Shown: piece by piece, positions 12,736 through 25,974 of the stretch
How positions within the stretch are numbered: position 1 is the stretch's first letter
How the letters are laid out: every line of letters begins with the position of its first letter
Source of the DNA: Tenodera sinensis
Lineage: Eukaryota > Arthropoda > Insecta > Mantodea > Mantidae
Reading direction: 5' to 3'
Length of the DNA: 64,000 bases
NCBI GenBank assembly: GCA_030765045.1
Contig: CM060968.1
Coordinates: forward strand, 113,758,511 to 113,822,510
Notes under the pieces: model-generated
The model's input: the letters and a program-made list of their open reading frames with translations, nothing else
Database searches by the model: none
Told to the model about the DNA's origin: nothing
Made by a program: the position numbers and the translations under genes

Positions 12736-12739
12736 GTAA

Positions 12740-14019
12740 AAAAAGTAAGCAACCAACAACACTTTCTGGAGCAGTTTAAAAAGAGAAAAATGCTAGAAGA
12801 AAAGAATTTACATAAGTAACACAGGAACAATGATAATTATTTGAGGCTTTATAGTTTTTGATTCATTAATGCACATTAAAGTGCAACTTATCAGTATAAT
12901 AAAAATACAAAGGGCAACACATGAAAATTTATCAACTGTTTCACCAATGTATTGGCGTAGCGTGAAGTCGTTTTCGAACAACCCTATGCCTCAGAGCACA
13001 CAAAGAAAGACAAAGAAGAGTAGCAACCTGCGATACACAATAAAAGCAAACACAGAAATAAATGGATGATTTATTTCAAATTACAGAAAATTGCAACTCG
13101 ATTACATGATGGAATCGAAATATTTACTGCCAATAACACGACATGCGGAAGATGAAATACAAAAGGCCATTACCAATTCAAGAACTTGGTGCGGGAATAA
13201 CAAACGAAATGATATCATGGGAGGAATTAACCATTTTACGCAATTTGCTGGCATCATATGAAGCAACAGAGCCATGTTAGCATGCAACACGGATTATCCA
13301 TCACAATAAATTATTCGCAGTATTGGATCCGTGCTCCACCAGGTGCCATGCTAAATTGACACAGTAAAATTTACCCAAACGCAGCGTGCATATGTTGGCA
13401 GCATTAACTGTAGCAGCAGCAGTTTCAACAGGTAAAGCCGATAGCATGTTACATTCTCGGTAATTATAGGCCTCCTATAGAATACAAATGAGAACCTGAA
13501 TTAAACCATATAACATAAGATCACGACCGATAAATTCGCAGCATAAAACGTGCCTCCAATATGGTGAATGCGATAATGGGAGATGTCCATTAACTACATA
13601 CATGATGTGAAACACGACTGATCGTGATATGGTGGTCATGACCGTCATCTATTAACACGGGATTAGATAATGAAACACAACACCTAAATGTGGAACTATA
13701 ACCCCAGTTTGTCAATGTTGTAAATATCATTCAGAGTTTCGCAAATACGAGGTAAGTTCATTACCAGCGATGTCCAAAGTTTGCGAAAATGGGAGTTTGG
13801 GTTTACCTCCTTCCACTGTACGCGTACTTTAACTCCCAGTCGTGCATTGTGTTGCAGTGGCCGGTTGGTCACATGTACGTTTGATTTATGAAAGCACTTT
13901 GCGACAAAGTCAAAGTGCATAGCCTTAAAAGATACACCAAGTGAAGTCGCGTAACATATCGTCTTTACAGACTTTTAATATAGTCCAATTTGGAGAAACC
14001 ATGTTAGCAAATATATGAA
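12740..14019. other. No gene recognised
   Basis: Slightly GC-richer at 13090-13920 with frames on the minus strand, but no recognised domain or splice pattern. Confidence 0.5.
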
Positions 14020-14435
14020 GAGCTATACTCACTCTTATACACACTATTCTTGCAATACTTATTTTTCTTCTACTTCATTTTAATCGACGCAAACATTTTC
14101 AGAAAGTACTTTATTGCTAATTTTCTTCTAGGTGCAAGGGAGATATGGTAATACAGTAAGCTTTAAGCGATAGTGAATTTTTTTAAGAACTGATTGCTAT
14201 ACAATGCCTTAAAAATGTGTTGTCTTTGTCAGGCCAAAAGGTAATAAAGGAATAACATAGTCCTATTTGAAAAGTATAAGTATTGGCAGATTCAAACAAA
14301 TGAGAAAGAATATCCCGGAAATGGTTCACTCAAAAGAAAAACGAAGGATTTGACCTAAATTATGTTTTCTAACCAGATCCACATTTTTGTTTGGTAAACC
14401 TTTGTCTCTTATGCAAAATTCACACAGAATAAAGA
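14020..14435 (+). repeat. R1 repeat, diverged 5' part
   Basis: Recognised by the order TTCTTCTACTTCATTTTAAT, TTCTTCTAGGTGCAAGGGAG, AATACAGTAAGCTTTAAGCG and GGAAATGGTTCACTC. Confidence 0.5.
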
Positions 14436-14805
14436 GGTCTTTGAGGAATCGCCAGTTTATGTCCGTCATTAGATACTGACTGTCTGTCCCTCCGACTGGA
14501 ACAAAGTGGTTCTTTATTTAAGGTTCTCGAAAGAGAGGAGGTTTGACATCCCTGTAGCTTACCGTGTACAAGGGCATAATTTTCTGGAGGAAATTCTGTG
14601 TTGCCCTCCATAAGAAAACATGTGATAGTGCCAAACACCTGTAAGAAATATTTCATTTGTTGAGTACCCTATGGATACTAAAAAAATACGAATTCAAAAA
14701 TCACACACTTCGAGTTGATTATGCCCTACATATACCCCACGTATAAATTAACAAACTTAAGGTATACTTTGCTTAGCAAGTTTCTAAGGCACATGCTTAA
14801 GATTT

Positions 14806-14810
<5 letters not shown>

Positions 14811-14866
<56 letters not shown>
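14811..14866. repeat. Run of 56 T
   Basis: Pure T. It could be the poly(A) tail of a minus-strand retroposed copy, but no recognisable retroelement adjoins it. Confidence 0.9.
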
Positions 14867-14870
<4 letters not shown>

Positions 14871-15727
14871 GATTCATATATGCGTTATACTACGAACTGA
14901 TTTCCTTTAAATATCAATAATTTGTATTGCTTTTGTTTTCAAAAATCAAATTCTATTATAGATATGTATAATTAAACATAATTTTCCCAGAAACTACATG
15001 ACTATCAATAAATTAAAGGCATATTATTGTCAATTACAGCCTTGTAAACGTTAAGTGGAAAGCTATGTGTACCGAAGAACCAAAAGAATATAAAGAAAGA
15101 AACTGAGTCAAATTTTTTACAATATTTTTAATATGTTGCAGCATTATTCGGAGCATTTTCTTGTTTGCACAAAACTTTCTGGCACTTCTAGCTATTTATC
15201 TTTGCCTTTTTGATGCGAAGTGTATCTGTTTCTTCAGAACAGTAGGAGTGTTGAAGCCTGGTTCAATGGCTAACTTTTTCAGTAGTTTGATTCTTCCTAT
15301 GTTCCATCAGTGAATGAAATCATGGTATCACTTAGCATTATCTAACAGTATTGATTACTACAAACACTATTTTACGATCCTACATCATAAGACATTATTA
15401 AATGCTTGCTTTGCATTTTGGGTATTTCCATGTAAACATTTCTTTCAAAAGGCCTGGTAGGGATACATCTGTAAATATGATTTGATGACAAACATGCCAG
15501 ATGCTGGTAGACCATGATGGATATAATTTGGGTCTGTACTTGGAGCAAAAATTGTCATTTTTAGGGCAGAGACCATGTTGTGGATGATATCAGTAGGATG
15601 CAAAATAAATCATCGATGTGAAATATATCGTAACTAATCATCCAGTTCTGTTTTGAATGAATTGTAAACAACATATTCGTGTCTAGCACATTTTAAATTT
15701 ATTTTTAACACCACAATAATCCGTGCA

Positions 15728-15845
15728 GTAGAAAATCCAACCCAGCCTTTGTCGAGTGGTAAGGGAAAACCACGGAAAATCCTAAGTCCCTCCGGGGTTT
15801 GTTAAACTTCATAAACGCCAAGCACTACAAACCGGCCATGGTGTT
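15728..15845 (-). mobile_element. SINE tail-like fragment
   Basis: On the minus strand, TTCCGTGGTTTTCCCTTACC matches the style of the body seen in the 53.7 kb SINE. No A or B box is recognisable, so this is at best a 5'-truncated copy. Confidence 0.35.
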
Positions 15846-16369
15846 CTCTATATCTTTGTGGTTCAAAGTGTCTCAATTATTGTAAATAACAGAAACTGTT
15901 GTTTTAAGCTGCAGCGTAAAGTGGTATATATTGCTCTCTTTTTGTGCACAACAGTGTTTTACATTGCTGAAACTGCATGCTTGTAACAAAAATGGGAAAT
16001 TAAACATTTAAGCATTTACTCTATTTTCATTCAGGCATTAGACAATATTAGCTTACGAGACATTGTATAGACCATAAAATGAGTTTGCTGCAAAAGCAAC
16101 ACTGCAAAACGAATGTAATGGACTTTTGGAAATAAAACAGAATTGTGGTATATAAAAAGTACGATTTGGCATGTTATACTCGTTCCATTTTTTCTCTATT
16201 TGTCCTAGCAAATCGAACTTGGTTCTCTCTCATCCATATACACTCTGGACGCATGTAAATGAGCTTACTGAAATTGTAATTGGTTTTATAGACATTGCCT
16301 TTTTCTCTAATTTGCTTCCCAATGCTACCGTGGTATATTTGCTAAGTTTACTACCGATGATGCGCATTG

Positions 16370-16660
16370 AAACATTTCTTGAAGTTTCTTTGACATATCC
16401 GACGAAATATTTTATTCTTCCTTAAATAGTGTCTGTGTTTGTGTCTGTCTATGAACAGTATAACTCCAAATGGAAAGATCGTAAATACGAATCTTGGTAT
16501 TAATATCTTCCATGCTAACGAACCAAAGATTTCAAAAGGATACTCCATGCTAAAATGCCTTTTACAAGGTGATTTTTTTAATTTTTATTTTTTCAAAAGT
16601 GGCTCTAACAGTTTTAATTAAAATAGTATATGTATAAGTCATTTTCCCCACAAACTGGAT
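16370..16660 (-). repeat. R1 repeat, inverted 3' part
   Basis: Contains GAACAGTATAACTCCAAATG and TTCAAAAGTGGCTCTAACAG, the reverse complements of R1 landmarks. The small frames here are repeat read-through. Confidence 0.5.
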
Positions 16661-17482
16661 AAACATGCCTTTTGCTTGCAATGTGTGTGCGCTGGGAATT
16701 GCATTGATAATGCCAGGAGGCAAAGGGGTGACACAGGTAATCTAAAACTGTAAATATTAGTATAACAATCTAATTTAAAGAATAGATATAAGGATACATA
16801 CTATGTATCGTAAATACATGGTATCGTAAAAAATATAAACATTTACGTGCTCTACTATCTTCTCATTCGTCTATTTGTTTGTCAAATAACTTGAGTTTTA
16901 AAGTCATGGTGATGCAGTTTGTTAAATGGTATACTGGTTATGTATCATTGTTTTACACAGATCTTCATAGGACTCAGATTGTAGTGGTGAATTTTCTTGT
17001 TATTCTGCCTTCGTACTATCTAACGATGCAACAAGTGGTTTGCATTTTTGTCTTACAGTATTGTTGTAACAATTTTCTTTACAGTGTGGTATTTCTAAAT
17101 GACACAACCTATACCATATGTTTTTTCCATTCACGGTGAAATTATTTGTACCAAGTTCTTCTACTAACTACACACAGTGACATATTGAACTTTCTATAAC
17201 GCAGAACAAAACATAAACACAGAGCGCACAGCGACCAACTCTACACTGCCAGTACTGCAATCAAACTACTGACTCTACTGTATTGTCCTTGTAGTCAGTA
17301 CGGCGTCACGTGTGCTAGAGTGGTAGTTACGTTCATTCCCCGCTCAGTGGATATTTGTCCTATGCTCCGATTATAATTAATAAATAAATGTTTTTGTGGA
17401 TTAAACACTTCCGAGGTATTCCTTATTATTGTTTTGGACTTTAAAATACTTTCGTCCCCCGGGTCCAAATGACCTCGTTGCC

Positions 17483-17520
17483 ACACACTCACACACTCAC
17501 TCACTGACTCACTCACTTTC
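17483..17520. repeat. CACT/CTCA simple repeat
   Basis: Degenerate four-base repeats of CACT type. Confidence 0.75.
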
Positions 17521-18544
17521 GTCCCCCCTTTTATCTTCAGGGAAACAGCATGGAATTCCACAGTCATTACCGGCAGCAAGCATAAGCAGGTTCCTAGAGA
17601 CTTACAATGCATAACAGCACTGACTGCAGGTAGATACGATGTAAATGCACCATACTATCTGCTAACCAAATAGTCAAAGCGCAAACCGACGGCGAAGTAC
17701 CTTTTCGTCACATCTATCCTAAGCGCCCGCTACTCCATTTTCGTTCTCCTTATTTTTACATTCATTCTTTTCTTTGATGCTTCTTGTTACAAAGAACTTA
17801 GCAAAAGCCTTTAATGAAAAATATCTACCAATACAGAAATTTCAAGATTTACCAGTCCGCTTTGTTTCGTTATATGTATAGCCAAGGGTACTAAAACCAG
17901 AGATAATGGAGCCCGGCCATTCGTTGCGTTCCTACCCTGGCAACGTCATAACCCTCCTTGTTCACCGAGCAGGGGCATAAAACGACAAAATGTTGAGCGG
18001 TTTACGACACCGGACGAGCAAAAACAGTCGATATTTTACTCCATGCTTGTGCGACTTCCTCCTCTTCAGGTCACGTAGTAGCTTCTTGTCTCTGTTTCCT
18101 ATTGGCCTGCAACCAGCCAATGAGGTCCAGGAAATTGCCAACTATTCTGTTGTCATAGAAAAGAAAACAATTGCAATGCTGTCTTTTCCAATAAAAAGGC
18201 AGCTGCGTTGTAAAGTAGAACACGAAATAGCTTTAAACCGTCCTATTTAAATGTGCAAACGGTTTCAATGTTTTCCTATGATACTGTCACTCAGGGGAAG
18301 GTATGTAGTGATTGTTTAATATGTCTGATCTACTGTGATCGATGCTGCTCTTATTCTTCATCGCCACAAAACGCATCCGGTTTTATAGCGTAAACGTCGT
18401 TTTCCTGTGTGTCTGACGATTTGTTTTCTCCACTTGTGAGAACCAGTCTTTCCTGTAGAATTGCATTTCTTGGTTTGCGGAATTTGCACCAAGCTCGGCT
18501 CTTATAACCTTATTAGCTGAAATACCCGGTGTTGTCCTTGGTTT

Positions 18545-18740
18545 GATGATTTAGCCCTCCACTGGGGTGCTTACAAATGGGAAAATATAGAAGCCCTGCC
18601 ACCTGCTCTGTCCTGGCAACGTTCCGGCCGCCCTTAGGATTCATTCACCTCATCCATCCTCCCCAGAGGTGCCCGCCTTTCAATCGAGGTGCTAAGACCC
18701 CTCCGCAAATTGTCATTAAGTCAATGAGTCAGGTCAAAAC
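18545..18740 (+). repeat. R5 repeat, copy 1
   Basis: Shared with 54118-54310: GGGGTGCTTACAAATGGGAA, CTGCCACCTGCTCTG, CCGCCCTTAGGATT and GAGGTGCTAAGACC. GC-richer than its surroundings. Confidence 0.58.
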
Positions 18741-18904
18741 TGAAGCCTTGTGAATGCCGAATTCCCCTTCTGTTTCTTTGGAGACGTTTAAAAATATTAC
18801 TTAGTTCCCTTAAACAGATAACTAAAACTCCTGGGATGCTATAAACAACAAAAAAATAAGTAAATTAAAGCATCGGTAAGACACTAAGCAAGAGCACTGT
18901 TGAG

Positions 18905-19215
18905 CAACCACAAATACCGCAGAAAGAAAAGTGAGTAGAGAAAACGCGTGAATTTAATATGTTGCATTCCTATTTCAAGCGTATAAAAATTGTATGAATT
19001 CTTTGAAGAAGAAGGGGTATAGAAAGATATGTGATTATATTCGTGAGAGAAAAGTGAGTAGAAAAAACAAGGTGATTGTGATACGCTGTATTTCTGTTTC
19101 AATGATAGACAATTATATGCATTGTACGTTGAAGGGCGAGTAAAGAAGTAGACGTGAATGTCCTATGTGAAAGAAAAGTGAGTGGAGAAAACCACGTGAA
19201 GGTAACACGTTCCAC
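18905..19215 (+). repeat. R4 minisatellite-bearing repeat, copy 1
   Basis: Imperfect units of roughly 90-130 bases share GAAAAGTGAGTAGAGAAAAC, then a CGTGTGAATTTAATA-like and TTGCATTCCTATTTCAA-like part. Adjacent DNA up to about 19340 also matches the 57.5 kb locus. Confidence 0.55.
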
Positions 19216-20069
19216 AAAAGCTTGCATAGCACAAAAAATTCTTCATAAGAAAATAATTAGATGTGCCAACTTTCATGGTGACCGGTCAACTGCTGTTGGT
19301 ATTTATCACTTTCATACGTGTGCGTGTGTGTGTGTGTATTCAAATTGCTGTCCGGAAATGCACGGTTTGGACGCTGTAGCGCATCGAAGTGTGAGATGGG
19401 TATGCGATGTCGACAAAGGAGAGTGGCAGGAGAAACTGGGCAGCACAAAACCCAATTAGAGGCTTGACAGGCTTTTCAGTGTTGTATGGTTAAACACACT
19501 GTGAAATCACGCTTTAAAGCCAGTTATATTAATATCATTTGCACCCAGCATTTATTTGTACAACGAGAAATAACATAGTATTGGTCAGGTATCAGCCGCC
19601 ATTAAATTTTGTATTTGCCACAGCAGAGAAAGTAAACGAAATCTACACTGTAGCCAAATGAAGACTAAAAATGCGTATATAAGTAGATCATTAACATAGA
19701 AGATCTTTGCATCATCGCGTTGGAAGTTCCAATGCATAAAAAAGAAGCATAAAAGCTGTATCTAGCACACCTCTGGGAAATCTTTTTAATCGCTTCTAGC
19801 TAAATCTACTCCTTCCTTAATCGCTAAATTATTCTCCTTCAGCGTTGTAGCTTGTATATAGGTACCTACGCATCTGCAGTCTCAGACGATTTTTCGTAAG
19901 CAATATTTACAAATTTGATATATTCATTGCTGATCATTAGAGCTCTGTGCAATGAGTGATGAAAACTTAAGTAGGTGGATAAATAGGCACTACCAATTCA
20001 AAATAGGCACTAATATAGGCACATTGACAAACCGTGAAGTGGGCAGAATCATGTATTGATTCAGTTAAA

Positions 20070-20120
20070 TCATCATCATGATCATCATCTTCTTCTTCGC
20101 CATCGTCATCATCATCACAG
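20070..20120. repeat. CAT/CTT simple repeat
   Basis: Imperfect ATC/TTC triplets. His-rich frames here are artefacts. Confidence 0.7.
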
Positions 20121-20532
20121 ATTAGGAATTTCTCCTTCTCCGTCTCAGGTTTCTCGCCATCTCATCATAGATATTCCGACGTTTCTTCCCATTGACTGGC
20201 ACTTAAAACAGAGCTTAGGGAAGCGTTTTGAGTCCATTCTTTGTGCATGTTGATTCCATGGTCTTCTATATTCCTCTATTTTTTTTATTTATAGGAAAAA
20301 TAATTAGTTTCTTATTTATACTTTTTTATTTTTTTCGTAATTATACATCCCTTTGCTCTTAGGCATCTCATTTCGACTGCAATAATTGTATTTCAATCCT
20401 TTTTAATCATCTAGGTTTGTTATCCGTACATCTATTAGTTTGTAAAGTTTTAAATGTGTTTCTATAATTATTTTTCTTTTTAAAGATCTTGCTAATTGTC
20501 CCTGAAATGTACTGAAATGTATTTATTGTTTA

Positions 20533-20597
20533 GGTTATTATTACTATTATTATTGCTATTGTTAGTATTAGTATTATTGTTATTAGTATTATTATCT
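20533..20597. repeat. TTA trinucleotide microsatellite
   Basis: Imperfect TTA triplets, giving a spurious Leu/Val-rich frame. Confidence 0.78.
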
Positions 20598-23417
20598 TAT
20601 GTTGTATCCCAAGTAATTAAATTTGTTTGTTCTAATATATTATTATTGCTTAAAACTATTTGTGATTGGACTGGAAGTCTACCACGGAATCATTTTATAT
20701 ATTGAGATCATAAGTCTATATTCGTTTAATGTTTCTCCTAGTTAGTACACCCAAATTATCTTCATTTTTTGGTGTAATTATTACATCACCTACAAGGAGC
20801 AGCATATTCATGTTGTAGTTTTTCTTTGGTTTGATGTATTTTTGGTATTTTCCTTTTACTTTTATTTGCCAGTTAAAAATACGTTTAATATATTATAACT
20901 ATATTATAAATTGAACATTCTGTTAATGAATGTAAACTGTAAATATTATTTCCTTAAAGTTGCAATCTGCAATTCGTAACTAATTTCTCTCTTGAATAGG
21001 TTATACGCTTCCACTCAGATTTGTAATTATTATTGAATCTGTTCTGTACTAATCAAAAACAGTGTCTGTCCATCAGGAGTTTAAATTCTGACAGTCGGGT
21101 CGATTAGCGTGGCTCGTTATGTTCCTTGTAAGCAATTATGTCCATCCAGCTGATTTTTCTAATATGTTGCATTAAAAACTATATATGTATCTGCTGTAGA
21201 TAATCCATGAGCAACTTGTGAATGACAGGGTAGTTGCGTATGTTAAGTATTTTTTTTAATATGCCGTGTGACGTTATGTGTCACAAACTATGAGCATACT
21301 CTCTCTTGCTGGAGTATGCCACAAACACATTTTGAAGATTACTGTTTGTTTCTCTTTTAGGGTTGGCATTCCTGCTTGATGCTTCTTTTGTTTACTCCCA
21401 TGAAGACTGGAGTACAGTAGTCGTTGGCGTGCAGGCGGCAAGAAGAGGATGTGTATAGTGGTTGTGTACTGCGCATGCGTATGGTGCAAGAAGGTTCTGT
21501 TTTCATATAGCCTGACAAAGTTAATGCTGTTGGTCTTTTGGGTCTTCAGGGCTGCTCCACAGAAATTTGCTTCATGTCCAGGTGAGGGCAAGTTTTTTAT
21601 AAATCTTTATTCATAATAAAATTGTAGTTCATTGGATTTTGTTAGCGTATAATCTGCGAAACTCTTAGAGTAATTTCGGTCAGTCATTCTGAGAACAATT
21701 CTAGGAGCCATGCATTTACTACTTATTCAGTGAGTACAGTGTGTTGTGGATTTGGTTGACTGACCTGTGTAAGCATGTAATGGCGCGAGAAGTCGGAGCT
21801 GTTGGTTTAATGGGGCCAGACAATCGCCTATTGCTGTCAGAAATAATTCAGATTCATCACATCAGTTAAAGTAACTCATATTTGCGTCTTACGATCTTTT
21901 CAGATTTAATTTACATTGCTAGTGTTGTTTTGTTAAGGGGTAGGTATGTTTATACACACACACGTTTATTTAATTCTTTACTTATTTAGTTAGCTACTTA
22001 TTTGTTTTAAGTTCCAGTTATGCCTCTTAAACATAATCCATACACGGCTTGTTTGTTTAAAAACACCAGCAGTAAGCTTGTTGGCATAAATAAATAATAA
22101 ATACTCAGATACGAGAAACAGATAAATATGATTGGTATTCAGCCCTGGTTCTTCACCGGTTATATTCATGATTTACAGTAAAATTGATTCCTTAACTCTA
22201 GTCTATATTTTGAGAGTCTGACTATTTACTGTTTACATCCATTTACTCCTCAATGTGTTTAAAAATTGTCTATTTTCACTCCTTGTGAAACATGTTTTGT
22301 AGTAGTATTTCTATGTATCTTACCATTGCTTTCAATACATCCTTTTCCTCAAATTTTAGTCGCTTTAAATTTAAATATCATAACCTAAATATGCAAGACC
22401 CTTTGTTAAGGCTCGATACTCCTGTTCTTGATCATGCCATTCCTTCTCACTAATCTTTATTTGTATCTTTCACTTTCCGAGGTGATTTTCATGGGTTTAT
22501 AAAACACTAATAATATATTATCAGCTATCACACTAAACATTGCTGTTATCGCTGTAGGTATCTTCAAATCCCTTTCTTTCCATTTTCCAAGAACTATTCA
22601 GATAATTTTCTCTTCTCCATATCTCCCCTAACACATTACTTCGCAAATGTTTCCCAAGATGGTTGACACATCTATTGTAATACATACATTTAAAATTGTA
22701 GTGCATTGCATATAGTTGGCGTAACTTCAGTTAGCCATTTCTTGTTTGATTCTAGTACTCGTGTATTACTAATTCCTTTTCATCAAGTGCTCCGTGTTGT
22801 GAATATTTTCGTCTGACTCCCAGGGCAAGTATCATGGTGGGACATGCGGTTAACAAAGCTGTTATTAGTTGAATTGGGAAACCCTTCGGCTCTTACTGGT
22901 AGCTTACGGTATTACTTTGTGAGAAATAATTGTCATTCACCACGACACTCAATTACAAGTAACTCTTATTTTCCACTTGACAATCTTTTCAAATAATTTA
23001 CCTTAATTGTCAAAGGCTATTAATAGTTGCAGCTTGACATTTCCTTCAGTAGTAAGGTCTCATTTAGCTGCAAGTAATTAAGTTTTCATTTTGAGGACTA
23101 AATTAAACTAATTGCATTTCTATTTATTGCAACTTCTTTCAGAAGTATTCCAGATTTATGGCATTTATGTCATAAGTAACTAACATTTGAATTTTGCAGT
23201 GATTTCTTAATTAATTTCGATTAATTTCTGAGATTCTGTTGGTAAACGTTATATTTCCTTAAGAAAATATGCACATGTATAATTTTTCGATAAGCACTAC
23301 CTATGACTACCCTTTGTAGCTTAAGGCTCCTTGCTTTTATCATGGTCATAGGATTAGATTACACTTTCGTTTCTATGATTTTGAATTCTCGCTTACTTTC
23401 TGGCTCTATTTTTCGTT

Positions 23418-24601
23418 CAGAAGTTTGTGACTCTTTTGTACAAACAGTTACAATTTTGCTAATAGCAAAAACAGTAAGCTGCAGCTTTAATTGATGCCTA
23501 AAGTTGCAATATTTATCTGAAATAAGTTGCATGTATTAATGGTTTGGTTTAAACTTTACTACTTTCATTGTGCTAGCTCTCTCAAAACTATTTACATTTA
23601 TGTTGTACTTGCAGGTAAAATACTTTTATTTTATCCCTTTGGGAGTAGTTCGCATTAAGTGTGACACATTGGTATGCTTTAGTTTTTGTCATGGTGTTAA
23701 GTAGCAAAACATGGATTGATAGATGTGAAATAAAACCATTTGGTTAACTTAGAAGTGTTGTATGGAGTTGATATCTCTTATAGAGCGTAACGCGCCCACC
23801 TGCCCTTTTAGGATGTTTTCTTTTATATAAAATGACCGAATGGTATCAACAAACAGTCCTCTTCAGGCGATGTGATATCTTTCGGCTCTCAGAATGCACA
23901 ATGGGGACTACCGACCTATACATATATGATGGAACATTGGCGATATTTTGATTTGCTGTAGTTTTCATTCTTATTCACTTCTTTGTGTTGTTCAAGGAAA
24001 TAAGATCTTTGGGGTTTAGCTACACAGATTCTATGGCTACGATCTTTGCTTCGCATTTGTGATCTTCGGCTGCCACTGCTTCAGTCTTCTTATAAACAAA
24101 CATCCGTCTGTTACGCTTTGAGGCTTAGGACCCTCGTTACACTACACGTTGTGGCGCTGTTTATTGCTCATATGTTGGCAGCGGTGCATACATTTGTAAG
24201 ATAGCTTGAGGGAAATAGCATTAGATTCCCGCGGCGTTGAGTAGTAAAATATGACACCTTCTTGTAATCAGCTGATAATCATACTTGATTACCTTCTCAG
24301 AAGCAACTTGCATCCATAGAGATACTTCGTTACGTGCAGGTGAGATTTGACTGAAAGTAATTATTTATAATAACAGTGCTCTGGTGAGGAGCTATTAAGT
24401 TACCTCTAACCTTCGAAGTAATTTTGATTCATATGTTAATTTGGTATGAGCAATTTACGTTTACCTGTGCAATTCATACTTAGTATTACACGGCAACGCC
24501 ATTAACATTTGTTCACGATTTGCAGAGGCAATTAAACTGCACATTACTGTACTAATAGAAGCTACTCTTAACAATTTGATATTTTCTGTTTTCCATTGAT
24601 T
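23418..24601 (+). repeat. Tandem duplication, unit A
   Basis: A unit of about 1184 bases starting CAGAAGTTTGTGACTC. Landmarks repeated in unit B include CCCACCTGCCCTTTTAGG, CACAATGGGGACT, ATGTTGGCAGCGG and GTAATCAGCT. No coding frame is shared between the units. Confidence 0.72.
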
Positions 24602-25970
24602 CAGAAGTTTGTTGCTCTTTCGTGCAAACAAAATGCCTGCTACCGGCTAGCGAGTAACTTTAATGCTTAAATTTGCAATGTCCATCTGAAATCATTTATA
24701 TTAATAGCTTGGTTTAAATGTTGTTGCTTAGAGTTTGTTAGTTCTCAGAAATAATTGTATTTTACCTTTTGGGAGTAATTTATATGTAGTATAGTACCTT
24801 GTTGGGCTTTTTTACTACTTAAACTTTACTGTTTAACGACGCTGTCAATTACCAGGATCACATCAGCGTCACCGGTGTGCCGGAATTTTGTCCCGCAGGA
24901 GTTCTTTTACATGCCAGTAAATCTACTGACATGGAGCTGTCGTTTTTAAGCACACTTAAAAACCATCGGCCTGGGCCGGGTTTGAACCCGCGACCTTGTG
25001 ATCCGTAGGCCAGCGTCTAACCAACTGAGCCACCCAGACCGACTAAAGCCGCGATAAACGCAGTGATACGATCTGAAAAATAACATTAGGTACCTAAGGA
25101 GTGTTGCATGAAGTTGATGTATCTTCTAGAGCGTAAGTCACCCACCTGCCCTTTTAGGGTACTTTATTTCATAACCAACATGGTCATCTTTACACCAATG
25201 TGCTTATCTTCCCACTACTCAGCATGTACAATGGGGACTGCCAACCTAACTGAGAAGCAAAAATCGCTTGATTGACGATGCTTTGATTTCTTGTAGATCT
25301 CCTTGTGCTTCTCGCTGATGTTTAAGAAAGTAAGACCCATATTCCCAACGTGTGTCATTGTTTAGCAACACGAATCTTATGGCTATGCTCTCGCTTCGCA
25401 GTTATGACCTTCAGCTGTCACTGCTTCAATCCTCTTCTTATGGAACCCTCAATCTGTTAGCTACGGTTTGTGGCTTAGGACTCTTCCACGCTACAGTGGT
25501 GCATTTTGCTATGGCGGTGTTTCTTGTTATGTTGGCAGCGGAGCATATGTTTACATTTGCAAAATAGCTTGAGGGAACTGGGAAATGACATTAGGCTCCT
25601 GCAGCATTAAGCAGTAAAATCTATCGTGTTATTGTAATCAGCTAGCAATAATCATATTGGTTATTTTCTCAGAAGCAATTTACATCATAGAGATGCTTCG
25701 TTTTGTGTAGGTGGAATTTGACTGAAAGTAATTTACATTATCAGTGTACTGGTGAGAAGCTAATAAGTCACCTCTAACCTTTGGAGTAATTTTGATACAT
25801 GTGTTAATTTGGTACGAGCAATTTGTGCTTACCTGTGCAATTTATATTTAGTGCTACACGACCAGAAGGGATTAACACTTACCTACCTCACGATTTATAG
25901 AGGCAATTCAAACGCATAGCATTACAGGCTACAAGAATTTAAACTTTACAACATGATATTTCCTTCAGAA
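24602..25970 (+). repeat. Tandem duplication, unit B (with SINE insertion)
   Basis: Starts CAGAAGTTTGTTGCTC and repeats unit A in order, interrupted by the SINE at 24831-25041. A further CAGAAGTAACTTACACTT at about 25964 suggests the beginning of a third, truncated unit. The 71-codon frame at 25352-25567 has no intact counterpart in unit A and is therefore not a gene. Confidence 0.72.
24831..25041 (-). mobile_element. tRNA-derived SINE, copy 2
   Basis: Same 211-base element and orientation as copy 1, with six substitutions and no gaps (about 97 percent identity). Three of the six differences are CpG to TpG/CpA changes, the pattern of methylation decay. It interrupts unit B of the tandem duplication and is absent from unit A, so it inserted after the duplication. 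Its target-site duplication is not clear. Confidence 0.86.
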
Positions 25971-25974
25971 GTAA

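Larger units (their letters stand above)
14870..18540. other. Intergenic, mostly unclassified
   Basis: Holds only the SINE-like fragment, an R1 piece and simple repeats. Frames at 16171-17139 overlap repeat or AT-rich DNA. Confidence 0.5.
19345..23417. other. Intergenic, simple repeats
   Basis: CAT and TTA microsatellites and AT-rich DNA. Stretches near 21870 and 22920 look distantly related to each other, perhaps older units of the array that follows. Confidence 0.5.

Noticed and set aside
23850..23900. Minus-strand hammerhead-like strings near CTGAAGAGG
   Set aside because: The GAAA and CTGAAGA pieces are in the wrong order for one ribozyme and no stems pair.
25352..25567. 71-codon frame in unit B
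   Set aside because: The duplicated unit A has stops and shifts in the same place.
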